This document shows, piece after piece, positions 9,545-18,399 of a stretch of 64,000 nucleotides of DNA. This stretch comes from Sphingobacteriales bacterium 16-39-50 (GTDB lineage: Bacteria > Bacteroidota > Bacteroidia > Sphingobacteriales > Sphingobacteriaceae). Under the pieces are notes generated by a model. It was not told the origin of the DNA. It did no database searches and saw nothing but the letters and a program-made list of their open reading frames with translations. Every line of letters starts with the position of its first letter. Position 1 is the stretch's first letter. The DNA is taken from positions 1-64,000 of the forward strand of contig NCHA01000001.1 of NCBI GenBank assembly GCA_002257025.1, given 5' to 3'. The position numbers and the translations under genes were made by a program.

Positions 9545-10783
9545 ATGAAGAAATTCTCAATTTTAGTTGTGGTTCTGCTTTTCCTGGCAATAGTTACAAA
9601 TGCTCAGGGTAAACTGTATAATACCCTGATCAAGGGTGGCAGAGTGATCGACGCAAAGAACAATATTAATGCCCTGATGGATGTCGCCATTAAAGACGGT
9701 AAGATTGCTAAAGTAGCACAGAATATCGATGTTGCACAAGCTGAACAGGTTGTAAATGCGAAAGGCATGTATGTTACTCCCGGCCTTATCGATGTCCATG
9801 CACACGTTTTCTGGGGTACCCAGCCAAACAGTTATTTAAGTAATGGTGATGTGGGTGTAACAGCCGATGGATTTAGCTTTCGTTCTGGTGTAACCACTTT
9901 GGTAGACTGTGGAGGTCCGGGATATAAATCATTTGATACTTTTAAAAAGAATATCATTGATAAATCTCAAACCAGAATTTTAGCATTCCTGAATATTGTA
10001 GGAGAGGGTATGAGAGGTGGTGATTACGAGCAGGATGTGAGTGATATGGATGTCAATCTTGCCGCAAAAGCTGCTTTGGATAATAAAGAACATGTTGTTG
10101 GATTTAAGCTGGCTCATTTTACAAACCCGGATTGGACTCCTGTAGAACGTATCGTTGTGGCTGGTAAATTAGCCAATATGCCGGTTATTATTGATTTTGG
10201 AGGTGGTAAGCTTCCGATTGAAGATCTTTTTTTTAAATACCTCAGACCCGGTGATATTTACACACACGTATTTACTGAGCTGGAAAGAAGGGATCCGATA
10301 GTGAATCTTCAGACCAGACAATTGAGGCCTTTTGTTATCCCTGCACAAAAGAGAGGAATTATTTTTGACGTTGGTTTTGGTGGTGGAAGTTTCAATTTCA
10401 ATCAGGCTATTCCAGCAATTAAGGCTGGGTTTTTGCCTGACCTGATGGGTACTGACCTTCATACGGGCAGTATGAATGGTTCTATGAAAGATCAATTGAA
10501 TGTCTTGTCAATACACCTTGCAATGGGTATGAATCTTCAATCTGTGATCGAGCGCAGTACCTGGAGACCTGCTCAGGCAATTAAACGCACAGAATTAGGT
10601 CATCTTTCAGAGGGTGCTATTGCAGATATCGCTATTCTGAGCATGCGTCAGGGTAAGTTCGGATTCAGAGACATCGCAATGAACAGGCAGGAAGGAACTC
10701 AAAAACTGGAGTGTGAAATGACAATTAAAGGTGGTAGGATTATGTATGACCTGAACGCTATTGCATCAAATGTTAAAAAATAG
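9545..10783 (+). CDS. Secreted amidohydrolase/deacetylase-family metallohydrolase, paralogue 2
   Basis: Very similar to its upstream neighbour through most of its length (NRSTW-type, GSFNFNQAIP and GTDLHTGSMNG segments are shared). The signal peptide covers 1-21 (ends TNAQ). The metal motif is GLIDVHAHVF with H85 and H87, the lysine is in VVGFKLAHF, the strand-5 motif is VIIDFGGG, then THVFTE and GTDLHTG. The only clear active-site-loop change is WGTQPNSYLSNGD after the HxH in place of AGTDDRGLSGG, which suggests a related but different acyl substrate. It starts 58 bases after the previous stop and is probably co-transcribed. A repeat-filled 337-base gap follows. Confidence 0.87.
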   Translation: MKKFSILVVVLLFLAIVTNAQGKLYNTLIKGGRVIDAKNNINALMDVAIKDGKIAKVAQNIDVAQAEQVVNAKGMYVTPGLIDVHAHVFWGTQPNSYLSNGDVGVTADGFSFRSGVTTLVDCGGPGYKSFDTFKKNIIDKSQTRILAFLNIVGEGMRGGDYEQDVSDMDVNLAAKAALDNKEHVVGFKLAHFTNPDWTPVERIVVAGKLANMPVIIDFGGGKLPIEDLFFKYLRPGDIYTHVFTELERRDPIVNLQTRQLRPFVIPAQKRGIIFDVGFGGGSFNFNQAIPAIKAGFLPDLMGTDLHTGSMNGSMKDQLNVLSIHLAMGMNLQSVIERSTWRPAQAIKRTELGHLSEGAIADIAILSMRQGKFGFRDIAMNRQEGTQKLECEMTIKGGRIMYDLNAIASNVKK

Positions 10784-10802
10784 TATGTAAGTTACTACTT
10801 AC

Positions 10803-11011
10803 TGTCTGAACCGTGATATTAGGATTTATAGGATTATTAGGATAGTATGAATCACCACAATCACATTATTCATGAAAATCTCAGTTTAGACAAAATTCTG
10901 TATGTCTGAACTGTGATTCTGGTGATTTATATGATTTATATGATTAATATAACTTTCTTAATCATGTTAATCCTAAAATCCTAAAAATCCTAAAAATCCT
11001 AATTCAGACAA
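10803..11011. repeat. Two tandem hairpin units bounded by GTCTGAAC / TTYAGACA
   Basis: Unit 1 runs about 10803-10893 from GTCTGAACCGTGAT to AGTTTAGACA, and unit 2 about 10904-11010 from GTCTGAACTGTGAT to AATTCAGACA. The interior consists of GGATTTATA words on one side and ATCCTAAAA words on the other, so each unit, or the pair together, can fold back. A lone half of the MITE end (ATGTCGAACTCAC) follows at about 11091-11103. The gap has no gene. Confidence 0.6.
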
Positions 11012-11120
11012 AATGAGCAACATCAATTTATCGATTATAAATTATAATACCATTTATACTTTCAAATCAATATATTCTTAAGAAAACAATGTCGAACTCA
11101 CATCAATAAGCCGTTTTCCC

Positions 11121-12419
11121 ATGAGAAAAAAATTCTTCATATTGACTTTTGCATTAATTTTTTCCTTGGGAGGAATAAATGCACAAAGTCAGTTGCCCGC
11201 AAACCGGATCTATAGTATTTTAATCAAGGGAGGCCATGTGATCGACCCAAAGAATAAAATAGATGGACTGATGGACATTGCCATCCATTCTGCACGTTCT
11301 GCAAGGGATGGACAGCCAGCACAGGAGGCAAGAATTGCCTTGGTGGCTAGGAATATCGATACTGCACTGGCTTTTCAGGTTGTGGATGCTAAAGGGATGT
11401 TTGTGACTCCCGGACTCATTGATATTCACACCCATGTGTTTTATGGTCCATCCAGAACAAATTATTTGAGTAATGGCTCTATTTCTGTTATTCCCGATGG
11501 ACATACTTTTAAAGCAGGTGTAACTACGGTTGTGGACGCCGGAGGAGCAGGTTGGAAATCATTTGATACCTTTAAGAAGAATATCATCGATCAGTCTGAT
11601 ACCAGGGTCTTGTCATTATTGAACATTGTGGGTGAGGGTATGAGGGGAGGAGCTTATGAGCAGAATCTAGAGGATATGGATGCTGAAAAGACTGCTGAAG
11701 CTGCGATTAAGAACAAAGATTATGTAGTGGGTTTTAAACTGGCGCATTTCGGAAAGCCGGATTGGGCACCTGTTGAAAGAATAGTGAAGGCTGGCAAAAT
11801 AGCCAATATGCCGGTTATGATCGATTTTGGGAGCGGAAACTTATCACTTGAAGATCTTTTACTAAAATATCTCCGACCTGGTGATATCTATACCCATACT
11901 TTTATCGAAGCCCCAAGAAGCAAGGATCCTATTGTTGATTTTGAAACAAGGCAGCTCCGGCCATTTGTGAAAACCGCCCAGAACAAGGGAATTATTTTTG
12001 ATGTTGGTTTTGGTAGTGGCAGTTTTAATTTTAAACAGGCCTTTCCAGCAATAAAATCAGGATTTTACCCGAATACTATGGGAACAGACCTTCATTCCGA
12101 AAGTATTATTCGTGCAATGAAAGATCAGTTGAATGTGATGTCTATATTTTTGTTCCTTGGAATGGATATTCCATCCATTATTAAGGCAGCAAGCTGGGCT
12201 CCGGCTCAGGCAATAAAAAGAGAGGAACTTGGTAATCTTTCTGTTGGAGGTATAGCCGATATTGCTATTCTCAGTATGCGCAAAGGTGATTTTGGATTCA
12301 GGGATGTTGCCGGCAATAAGCAGACCGGAACACTGAAGTTCGAATGTGAAATGACTATAAAAGGAGGAAGGATCGTTTATGATTTGAACGCGATTGCATC
12401 TCCCATTGCAAAGAAATAA
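11121..12419 (+). CDS. Secreted amidohydrolase/deacetylase-family metallohydrolase, paralogue 3
   Basis: The third tandem copy, 432 aa. It has a signal peptide (1-21, ends GINAQ), HxH at H103/H105 (GLIDIHTHVF), the VVGFKLAHF lysine, strand-5 VMIDFGS, and GTDLHSES. Compared with copies 1 and 2 it carries an insert of about 13 residues near 58-70 (RSARDGQPAQEAR) shared only with copy 4, and a longer loop after THTFIEA. Copies 3 and 4 therefore form a second sub-pair; two rounds of duplication are the simplest history. The change from TGSMNG to SESIIR after the metal Asp points to altered substrate contacts. Confidence 0.86.
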   Translation: MRKKFFILTFALIFSLGGINAQSQLPANRIYSILIKGGHVIDPKNKIDGLMDIAIHSARSARDGQPAQEARIALVARNIDTALAFQVVDAKGMFVTPGLIDIHTHVFYGPSRTNYLSNGSISVIPDGHTFKAGVTTVVDAGGAGWKSFDTFKKNIIDQSDTRVLSLLNIVGEGMRGGAYEQNLEDMDAEKTAEAAIKNKDYVVGFKLAHFGKPDWAPVERIVKAGKIANMPVMIDFGSGNLSLEDLLLKYLRPGDIYTHTFIEAPRSKDPIVDFETRQLRPFVKTAQNKGIIFDVGFGSGSFNFKQAFPAIKSGFYPNTMGTDLHSESIIRAMKDQLNVMSIFLFLGMDIPSIIKAASWAPAQAIKREELGNLSVGGIADIAILSMRKGDFGFRDVAGNKQTGTLKFECEMTIKGGRIVYDLNAIASPIAKK

Positions 12420-12457
12420 AGAAAAAAGTTCAATTTATTATACCCTCTGTTTTCGCT

Positions 12458-13756
12458 ATGTACAGATTATTTTTTGTTTGTTTTTTGACTTTAACTGTTT
12501 CTGGATTTGAGGTTTATTCTCAAAGTTTAGCAGCTAAAAAAAGAATTTATGGTATTGTTATCAAGGGAGGCCACGTGATTGATCCTAAGAATAACATTAA
12601 CGAAGTAATGGATATTGCAACAGAAATTGCTCCTCCATCAATTGAAGGTCAGCCTGCTGTTGAACCCAAAATTGCACTCATAGCTAAAAATATCGATACC
12701 GCTTTAGCCCTGCAGGTTGTAAATGCAAAGGGAATGTACGTTAGTCCGGGTCTTATTGATATCCATACCCATGTTTTTTACGGCCATTCAAAAAGTGATT
12801 ACCTGAGTAATGGTTCTATTGCTGTTATTCCTGACAGCTATACATTCAGAACAGGTGTAACAACAGTGGTGGATGCCGGTGGTGCGGGATGGAAATCCTT
12901 TCAGACCTTTAAGAAAAATATAATCGACATCTCCGCTACCAGGGTACTATCTATGCTCAATATCGTTGGCGAAGGAATGCGTGGTGGAGAATATGAACAG
13001 AACATAGGTGATATGGATTCTGAAAAGACTGCTGCTGCCGCCTTAGAAAACAAGGAACATGTGGTAGGTTTTAAGCTTGCCCATTTTGGTAAGGCTGACT
13101 GGACCCCGGTTGAGCGGCTTACTAAGGCAGGCAGAATTGCTGATATTCCTGTTATGGTTGATTTTGGCAGTGGAAATCAATCCCTGGAAGAACTATTTTT
13201 TAAGTATCTCCGCCCCGGCGATATCTACACGCATTCTTTCTGCTATGTTCCCGGAGTTAGAGAGCCCATTATTGATACTGAAACCAAATTAATCAAACCA
13301 TTCGTGCGTAAAGCTCAACAGAGCGGATTAATTTTTGATATCGGCTTTGGTAGTGGTAGTTTTGACTACAGAACAGCCATTCCTGCTATGAAACAAGGGT
13401 TTTACCCAAATACTCTGGGTACAGATCTGCATGCATCCAGTATTAATGGCGCTATGAAAGATCAAATGAATGTTTTTTCTGTCTTTTTAGCGATGGGAAT
13501 GGATATTCCATCTATTATAAAAGCAGCAACATGGACACCTGCTCTTACCATAAAGAGACCTGAACTAGGAAATCTATCTAAGGGTGCTATTGCTGATATT
13601 ACTGTAATAAGTATGCGTGAAGGAGATTTTGGCTTCAAGGATATTGTTGGAAACAGACAGGAAGGTAAGCGCAGATTCGAATGTCAGTTGACCATAAAAG
13701 GGGGGCGGGTTGTTTATGATCTGAATGCAATTTCTTCAAAACCACATTTACAATAA
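12458..13756 (+). CDS. Secreted amidohydrolase/deacetylase-family metallohydrolase, paralogue 4
   Basis: The fourth tandem copy, 432 aa, 38 bases after copy 3. The signal peptide covers about 1-22. H103/H105 lie in GLIDIHTHVF; VVGFKLAHF, VMVDFGS and GTDLHASS follow. It shares the extra segment near residue 60 with copy 3 (PPSIEGQPAVEPK). It departs most in the loop after the late His: THSFCYVPGVREP, where the Glu seen in the other three copies is lost. Metal ligands are kept, so it should be an active hydrolase with its own specificity. Confidence 0.86.
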   Translation: MYRLFFVCFLTLTVSGFEVYSQSLAAKKRIYGIVIKGGHVIDPKNNINEVMDIATEIAPPSIEGQPAVEPKIALIAKNIDTALALQVVNAKGMYVSPGLIDIHTHVFYGHSKSDYLSNGSIAVIPDSYTFRTGVTTVVDAGGAGWKSFQTFKKNIIDISATRVLSMLNIVGEGMRGGEYEQNIGDMDSEKTAAAALENKEHVVGFKLAHFGKADWTPVERLTKAGRIADIPVMVDFGSGNQSLEELFFKYLRPGDIYTHSFCYVPGVREPIIDTETKLIKPFVRKAQQSGLIFDIGFGSGSFDYRTAIPAMKQGFYPNTLGTDLHASSINGAMKDQMNVFSVFLAMGMDIPSIIKAATWTPALTIKRPELGNLSKGAIADITVISMREGDFGFKDIVGNRQEGKRRFECQLTIKGGRVVYDLNAISSKPHLQ

Positions 13757-13844
13757 TTGCATTTGATAGATATTAATCAGTTTAGCTAATTGATATTCAT
13801 TTTATTATAAGTTGTTATTTCTATTTAAAATTATTGGGTTTGAT

Positions 13845-15596
13845 ATGTCCTGTTTAAAGCTAATCTGTCTTTTTGTAATTCTGAATCTAAGCTTTGAAGC
13901 TCAGAGCACTTATGCCCAGAAAAGACCAAATATTTTGTTGATCATGACTGATGATCAGGGTGTCGGGGACATTGGCTTACATAATAACGATGTCCTGAAA
14001 ACCCCGAATATGGATGCTATTGCTAAGCAAGGCGCTGAATTCAAACAATTTATTGTCAATTTCAATTGCTCACCAACACGTGCAAGTATGCTAACCGGAC
14101 GCGATAATTATAGAACCGGAGTGGTGGGCGTAACCGAGACATCTCCCCTGATGAAGTCATCCGAAGTTACGATTGCCAAATTATTGTCAGAGGCAGGCTA
14201 TAGCACCGGAATTTTCGGAAAATGGCATCTGGGTGATAGCTATCCCATGAGACCATCTGATAAAGGATTTCAGGAAACCCTGATTCACAAGGGTGGAGGA
14301 ATAGGTCAGGCCTCTGATCCTCCCGGAAATTCCTATTTCAATCCAATTCTGGAACATAATAATGTCAGGAAGGTATTTAAGGGTTATTGCGATGATATTT
14401 TTGCCGATGCAACCCTCAGTTTTATAGATAAGAACAAGGACAAACCTTTCTTTGCTTACTATGCCACTAACTTACCGCATTTCCCGCTAACTGTTAGTGA
14501 TAAATGGGCAGATCCATTCAGAAAAATGGGGCTGCATGAACTAAATGCCCGTACTTATGGGATGGTAGCAAATGTTGATGCAAATATTGGCCGCTTACTG
14601 GCTAAACTTAAGGAACTTGGAATTGAAGATAACACCATTGTTATCTTTATGTCTGATAATGGTCCAAGGACTAAAAGGACTAAAAATGATCTCTATCCCG
14701 ACCGTTACAGTATGAATCTTAGGGGGACTAAAACCAGCGTGTATGAGAACGGTATTCGTGCCCCATTCTTCATTAAATGGCCTGCAGTAGTACCGCAGGG
14801 CATTAAATTTACAAATCTGGCGGCGCATATAGATGTGATGCCAACATTACTGGAAGCTTGTAATGTGCCTGTTCCAAAAGGCCTGAAACTAGATGGTTTA
14901 TCGCTGATGCCATTATTGAGTGCTAAGGTGAAGAACCTTCCTGAACGTGAAATTTTTATTCAGGGACATGCTGGTTCTGAGCCATTCAAATATTTCCATT
15001 TTACGGTTCGCGGACAGCGGTATAAGCTAATTTCGCCCACTGATGATCCTTATGGTGATATCAGCCGTCCCACTGATGCAGATGTGAAGAAAATGATCGC
15101 GAATCTTGAATTATATGACATAGAAAAGGATTCCAGTGAAATCAATAATATTGCCAGGCAGCACCCCGAGATAGTTAAAAGCATGCTGACAAAATATGAG
15201 AACTGGTTTGATCAGGCAATTAAGGATCGTGGTCCGGACTGGCCGCAACGAATTTATTTAGGTACTCTTTTTCAAAAAAACGTGCAGTTATCCCGCTTCG
15301 ATTGGGGAGGTCCCGGAGCATTTGGCAAGCATTCCAATAAATATGGTTATTGGGAAGTTTTTAGCGCTGCCGCCAGATATCGGATTACTCTTCGATTTAA
15401 GAAAATACCGGCATCTGGCCTAGCCTTTTTTAAATATCAGGGTCTTGAAAAGAATATCCTGGTTTCAGAAGGGAAAACTTCAGTAATTTTTGATGATATT
15501 GAACTGCCTGCAGGTTCAGGCAGATTTGAAGCATTTCTCAAATTTGATTCCAAAGAAACAGGAGTACAGTTTGTGGATGTAGAACGTATTAACTAA
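13845..15596 (+). CDS. Secreted type I sulfatase
   Basis: Arylsulfatase-fold enzyme that removes sulfate esters. Numbered from the ATG at 13845, a signal peptide runs to about residue 25 (ends STYAQ), the metal pair D36/D37 sits in LLIMTDDQG, and the maturation motif is CSPTRASMLTG with Cys75 as the formylglycine precursor. GKWHLGD and SDNGPR supply further active-site residues. An in-frame TTG at 13812 would add 11 residues ahead of the leader, so the ATG is preferred. The last about 120 residues form an extra beta-rich domain (WPQRIYLGTLFQKN onward). It lies 9 bases before the dehydratase gene. Its presence means the block's substrate probably carries sulfate. A maturase gene is not in the window. 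Confidence 0.9.
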   Translation: MSCLKLICLFVILNLSFEAQSTYAQKRPNILLIMTDDQGVGDIGLHNNDVLKTPNMDAIAKQGAEFKQFIVNFNCSPTRASMLTGRDNYRTGVVGVTETSPLMKSSEVTIAKLLSEAGYSTGIFGKWHLGDSYPMRPSDKGFQETLIHKGGGIGQASDPPGNSYFNPILEHNNVRKVFKGYCDDIFADATLSFIDKNKDKPFFAYYATNLPHFPLTVSDKWADPFRKMGLHELNARTYGMVANVDANIGRLLAKLKELGIEDNTIVIFMSDNGPRTKRTKNDLYPDRYSMNLRGTKTSVYENGIRAPFFIKWPAVVPQGIKFTNLAAHIDVMPTLLEACNVPVPKGLKLDGLSLMPLLSAKVKNLPEREIFIQGHAGSEPFKYFHFTVRGQRYKLISPTDDPYGDISRPTDADVKKMIANLELYDIEKDSSEINNIARQHPEIVKSMLTKYENWFDQAIKDRGPDWPQRIYLGTLFQKNVQLSRFDWGGPGAFGKHSNKYGYWEVFSAAARYRITLRFKKIPASGLAFFKYQGLEKNILVSEGKTSVIFDDIELPAGSGRFEAFLKFDSKETGVQFVDVERIN

Positions 15597-15605
15597 ATAA
15601 ACTTT

Positions 15606-16847
15606 ATGGAAAGAAGACGGTTTCTTAAATCAGCTGTGCTTGGTTCGGCAACTATGATGCTGGGATTTCATGCATTAGATTCGCTGGCATCTTCAGGAAT
15701 TAAAATTAAGAAAATCAGATATTACAGCGCCCCGGGTTACAATAAGCCATTATTTAATCAGGCTCGTGGAATCGTTGAAATTGAGACCGACAGTGGAATA
15801 ATAGGTATCGGTGAAGGCGGTTCGAAAGATATGATTGAACAATGTGCGCAGATGATGATTGGCGAAGATCCATTCCGGATTGAGCATATCTGGCAAAATC
15901 TGTACAGAGGCATGTTCTATCCTCCCGGAAGGGAAAAACTTCATGCCGTTGGTGCACTTGAAATGGCATTATGGGACATTAAAGGAAAAGCATTAAATGT
16001 ACCTGTTTATGAATTACTGGGAGGAGCAACACGCGACTATTTAGAATGTTATGCTACAGGATTCAGAGCTTCAAAAGCAAAAACTGAGGAAGAGCGCGCA
16101 ACCGATTGCCTGAAAGCAGGTTTGCGATCTTACAGGATTGGCCCAACGGGTGGAAATGGAGATCAGCCTTTTGATTTTTTTCAGAATGCTGCTAAAACTA
16201 TCGATTTCTGTAAAAGAATAGATCAGGCAGTTGGAGGTCAGGGCAATTGGGCAATCGACCTGCATACCCGTTTTGATACTCCTGAAGCCATAAAGATCTG
16301 CGATGCATTGGAAGAACTAAGTCCATATTTTGTTGAAGATGCGATCCGATCTGAGAATGCCGGAGCATACCGGAACTTTAGGCAACTAACCAAGGTTCCA
16401 CTGGCAGTTGGTGAGCAGTTTGGCGATCGTTGGGAAATCAATGAAATGATCGAGCAGCAGCTGATCAATTACTCAAGGGTTACTTTACCAAATACAGGCG
16501 GTATAGGTGAGTTTAAAAAAATAGCCTCCCTGTGTGAAACGCATTATGTGGGTATGATTCCTCATTTTACAGGACCCTTATCTACCGCTGCATTGGTGCA
16601 TGTTTTGGGGTCAAGTAGTCCTGCAAGGGCCATGATGGAATTAGCAGGTGGAGCACCTGAAAAACCGGCCTATTTTAATGAGGATTACCTAAATTATTCA
16701 ACTGGTAAATTATATTTGAACCCTGCACCTGGACTTGGAGTCAAATTCAATCCAAAGAAGGCAGATTTTGTGATGGAAGTAACCGAAAAAACGAAATTTC
16801 CTCATCCGGTTTTAAAAAGTCCGGATGGAGCAATACACAATTGGTAA
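15606..16847 (+). CDS. Tat-exported enolase-superfamily acid-sugar dehydratase
   Basis: Mandelate racemase/muconate lactonizing family, closest in motif layout to galactonate dehydratase, which removes water from aldonic acids to give 2-keto-3-deoxy acids. Mg ligands are D218 (IDLHTR), E244 (YFVEDA) and E270 (AVGEQFGDRW). Likely acid/base residues are H220 and H320 (IPHFTGPLS); the KxK lysines of mandelate racemase are absent (YRIGP), as in the dehydratase subgroup. The leader MERRRFLKSAVLGS is a strong twin-arginine signal, so it should act in the periplasm, unlike the cytoplasmic DgoD. The product would be the substrate of the kinase and aldolase encoded 1.5 kb downstream. Confidence 0.88.
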   Translation: MERRRFLKSAVLGSATMMLGFHALDSLASSGIKIKKIRYYSAPGYNKPLFNQARGIVEIETDSGIIGIGEGGSKDMIEQCAQMMIGEDPFRIEHIWQNLYRGMFYPPGREKLHAVGALEMALWDIKGKALNVPVYELLGGATRDYLECYATGFRASKAKTEEERATDCLKAGLRSYRIGPTGGNGDQPFDFFQNAAKTIDFCKRIDQAVGGQGNWAIDLHTRFDTPEAIKICDALEELSPYFVEDAIRSENAGAYRNFRQLTKVPLAVGEQFGDRWEINEMIEQQLINYSRVTLPNTGGIGEFKKIASLCETHYVGMIPHFTGPLSTAALVHVLGSSSPARAMMELAGGAPEKPAYFNEDYLNYSTGKLYLNPAPGLGVKFNPKKADFVMEVTEKTKFPHPVLKSPDGAIHNW

Positions 16848-16874
16848 GTATAAATGATTATTCAGACAGAATTG

Positions 16875-16911
16875 TTTGAATACGATCAATAGGCCAATTT
16901 TATTATATTTA
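16875..16911 (+). promoter_or_regulatory. Weak candidate promoter before the sialidase-like gene
   Basis: TTTG (16875-16878) and TATATTTA (16904-16911) resemble the Bacteroidota -33 and TAnnTTTG -7 boxes, but the 25-base spacing is longer than usual. Confidence 0.25.
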
Positions 16912-16987
16912 GCCCGGTTATAATCACGCAGATTTCAAGCAAAAAGCAAAAAGACAAAAAATAATTTACCATCTAATTCTAAATAAA

Positions 16988-18172
16988 TTGAGAGCAAAAA
17001 CTATATTATTTTCCACTTTACTGATTGCGGCAAGTCTTGGGACATTGAGTTCAGGTTGTAATTCAGATAAAAAGACTTCTGAATCAAGTGCAGAAGCTTC
17101 GGATTCTGCAGCCTTATTTATCAGCGGTACAGATCCAAGGTTAGCCGATAGAAATTTTGAGCAGGTTCCTGCAATTGGTACATCTGCTGATGGAAAGCAG
17201 ATCTTTGTAGCCTGGTATTCGGGTGGAGCTGCTGCGGGACCTGGAAATTTTGTGACTCTTTCTGTAAGTCAGGATGCAGGAGAGACCTGGTTAAATGATC
17301 AGCTGGCGGTTTATCCTAATTTACCTGAATACCGGTTTTTTGATCCTGCTTTCTGGAGGGATAAAAATGGCCAGCTTCATTTATTCTATGGTAGTGCAAA
17401 GGATAGCCTTATATGGGATGGATTTGGTGGTGTAAATGCACTTGAGATTGCCTGGGATGGTACTAAAATTACTCACGGCCAGCCAAAAAGAATCAGTGAT
17501 GGAGTGATGAGTAATAAGCCACTATACCTGGCTTCCAAAGACCTTGCTTTATTTCCGGTGTACGTTGACAAACCTTTACCCGGAGATAGTTCAGGAAAGG
17601 TTTTCCCTGAAAATGGTGCATTTATCCGCGCTTTGGATTATTCCAAATCAGGTGATTTAACTTCGGTAAAAAACTATTCAAGTATCCAAATTGCAGACTC
17701 AATCAGGATTCATGATGAACCACAGCTTGTAGAAGTTTCAGATAATGGCAATCTGATGGCCATGGTAAGAACAACAAAGGGAATTTACTTCGCTAAAAGT
17801 TCAGATTATGGTTTGACATGGAGTAGTGTTGAGCCTTTTACCGCTTCCGGACCAACAACCTCGAGCCGTTTTTATCTGGGTAAACTGTCTTCAGGAAATT
17901 TATTGCTGATTTCAAACAGCAGCACCACCCGTAATAATATGACGGCATTCATTTCTACAGATGGCGGCAAAACCTGGCCAAATAAACTTTTGCTGGATTC
18001 CAGAGAAAACGTCTCTTATCCTGATGCCGATCAAACTCCTGACGGTAAGATTCATGTGGTATTCGACCGTGAAAGAACCAGCGCTAAAGATATCTTGTAT
18101 TGCAGATTTACGGAAGAAGACGTTATTAAAGGAGATACAGGAAAGGTGTTTAAAACGAGGGTTAATAAATAA
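16988..18172 (+). CDS. Sialidase-like (BNR/Asp-box) beta-propeller lipoprotein
   Basis: A six-bladed propeller with three clear Asp boxes: SQDAGETW, SSDYGLTW and STDGGKTW. The leader ends in lipobox LSSGC (Cys24), so it is a lipoprotein, probably on the outer membrane. The family (PF13088, BNR_2) holds exo-sialidases and other exo-glycosidases or lyases; the arginine triad of true sialidases was not established by eye, so activity is open. The start is TTG at 16988, since the next in-frame Met would remove the leader. In context it could expose the sugar acid at a glycan end. A repeat-rich gap follows. Confidence 0.75.
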   Translation: MRAKTILFSTLLIAASLGTLSSGCNSDKKTSESSAEASDSAALFISGTDPRLADRNFEQVPAIGTSADGKQIFVAWYSGGAAAGPGNFVTLSVSQDAGETWLNDQLAVYPNLPEYRFFDPAFWRDKNGQLHLFYGSAKDSLIWDGFGGVNALEIAWDGTKITHGQPKRISDGVMSNKPLYLASKDLALFPVYVDKPLPGDSSGKVFPENGAFIRALDYSKSGDLTSVKNYSSIQIADSIRIHDEPQLVEVSDNGNLMAMVRTTKGIYFAKSSDYGLTWSSVEPFTASGPTTSSRFYLGKLSSGNLLLISNSSTTRNNMTAFISTDGGKTWPNKLLLDSRENVSYPDADQTPDGKIHVVFDRERTSAKDILYCRFTEEDVIKGDTGKVFKTRVNK

Positions 18173-18390
18173 TTGACAGTTGACAGTTGACAGTTGAAAG
18201 TGGAGACCCGATAGCAATCGGGTTGTTCCTCTTTTGGGTGTTATTACCAACCAGGGATGAAGTTTGTCATTGCGAGCGTAGCGCGGCAATCTCATTGCGA
18301 CTTTGGTTTTCCTCTGGTTGGTGTTATCACTAGCCAGTTATAAAATTAAATATAAAAATGTGTATGGTACGGTGATAATACCGACCATAG
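18173..18390. repeat. Mosaic of short repeats: TTGACAG heptamers and palindromes
   Basis: Three TTGACAG heptamers (18173-18193) plus TTGAAAG start immediately after the stop codon. CCCGATAGCAATCGGG is a near-perfect palindrome at about 18206-18221. Three variants of a GGTnGGTGnTATnACCnACC palindrome lie near 18233, 18313 and 18366, and a CATTGCGAGCGTAGCGCGG element of a widespread bacterial repeat type is at about 18269. A fourth GGTTGGTGTTATCACC copy is at about 54298. The 227-base gap holds no gene. Confidence 0.65.
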
Positions 18391-18399
18391 GGAAAAGAA

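Noticed and set aside
10169..10495. A 108-codon minus-strand frame
   Set aside because: Fully inside amidohydrolase copy 2; the overlapping gene has clear metal motifs and this frame has none.
8230..13756. Dihydroorotases
   Set aside because: Four secreted tandem copies in a catabolic island and no pyrimidine genes beside them; motifs fit COG3964 deacetylase-like enzymes better.
13812..13844. TTG-initiated N-terminal extension of the sulfatase
   Set aside because: It adds 11 residues before a normal signal peptide; the ATG at 13845 gives the usual leader.
18173..18200. Tandem TTGACAG array as a CRISPR or iteron origin
   Set aside because: The repeats are contiguous heptamers without spacers, no cas or rep gene is near, and the same word occurs as inverted arrays at 50990-51121.
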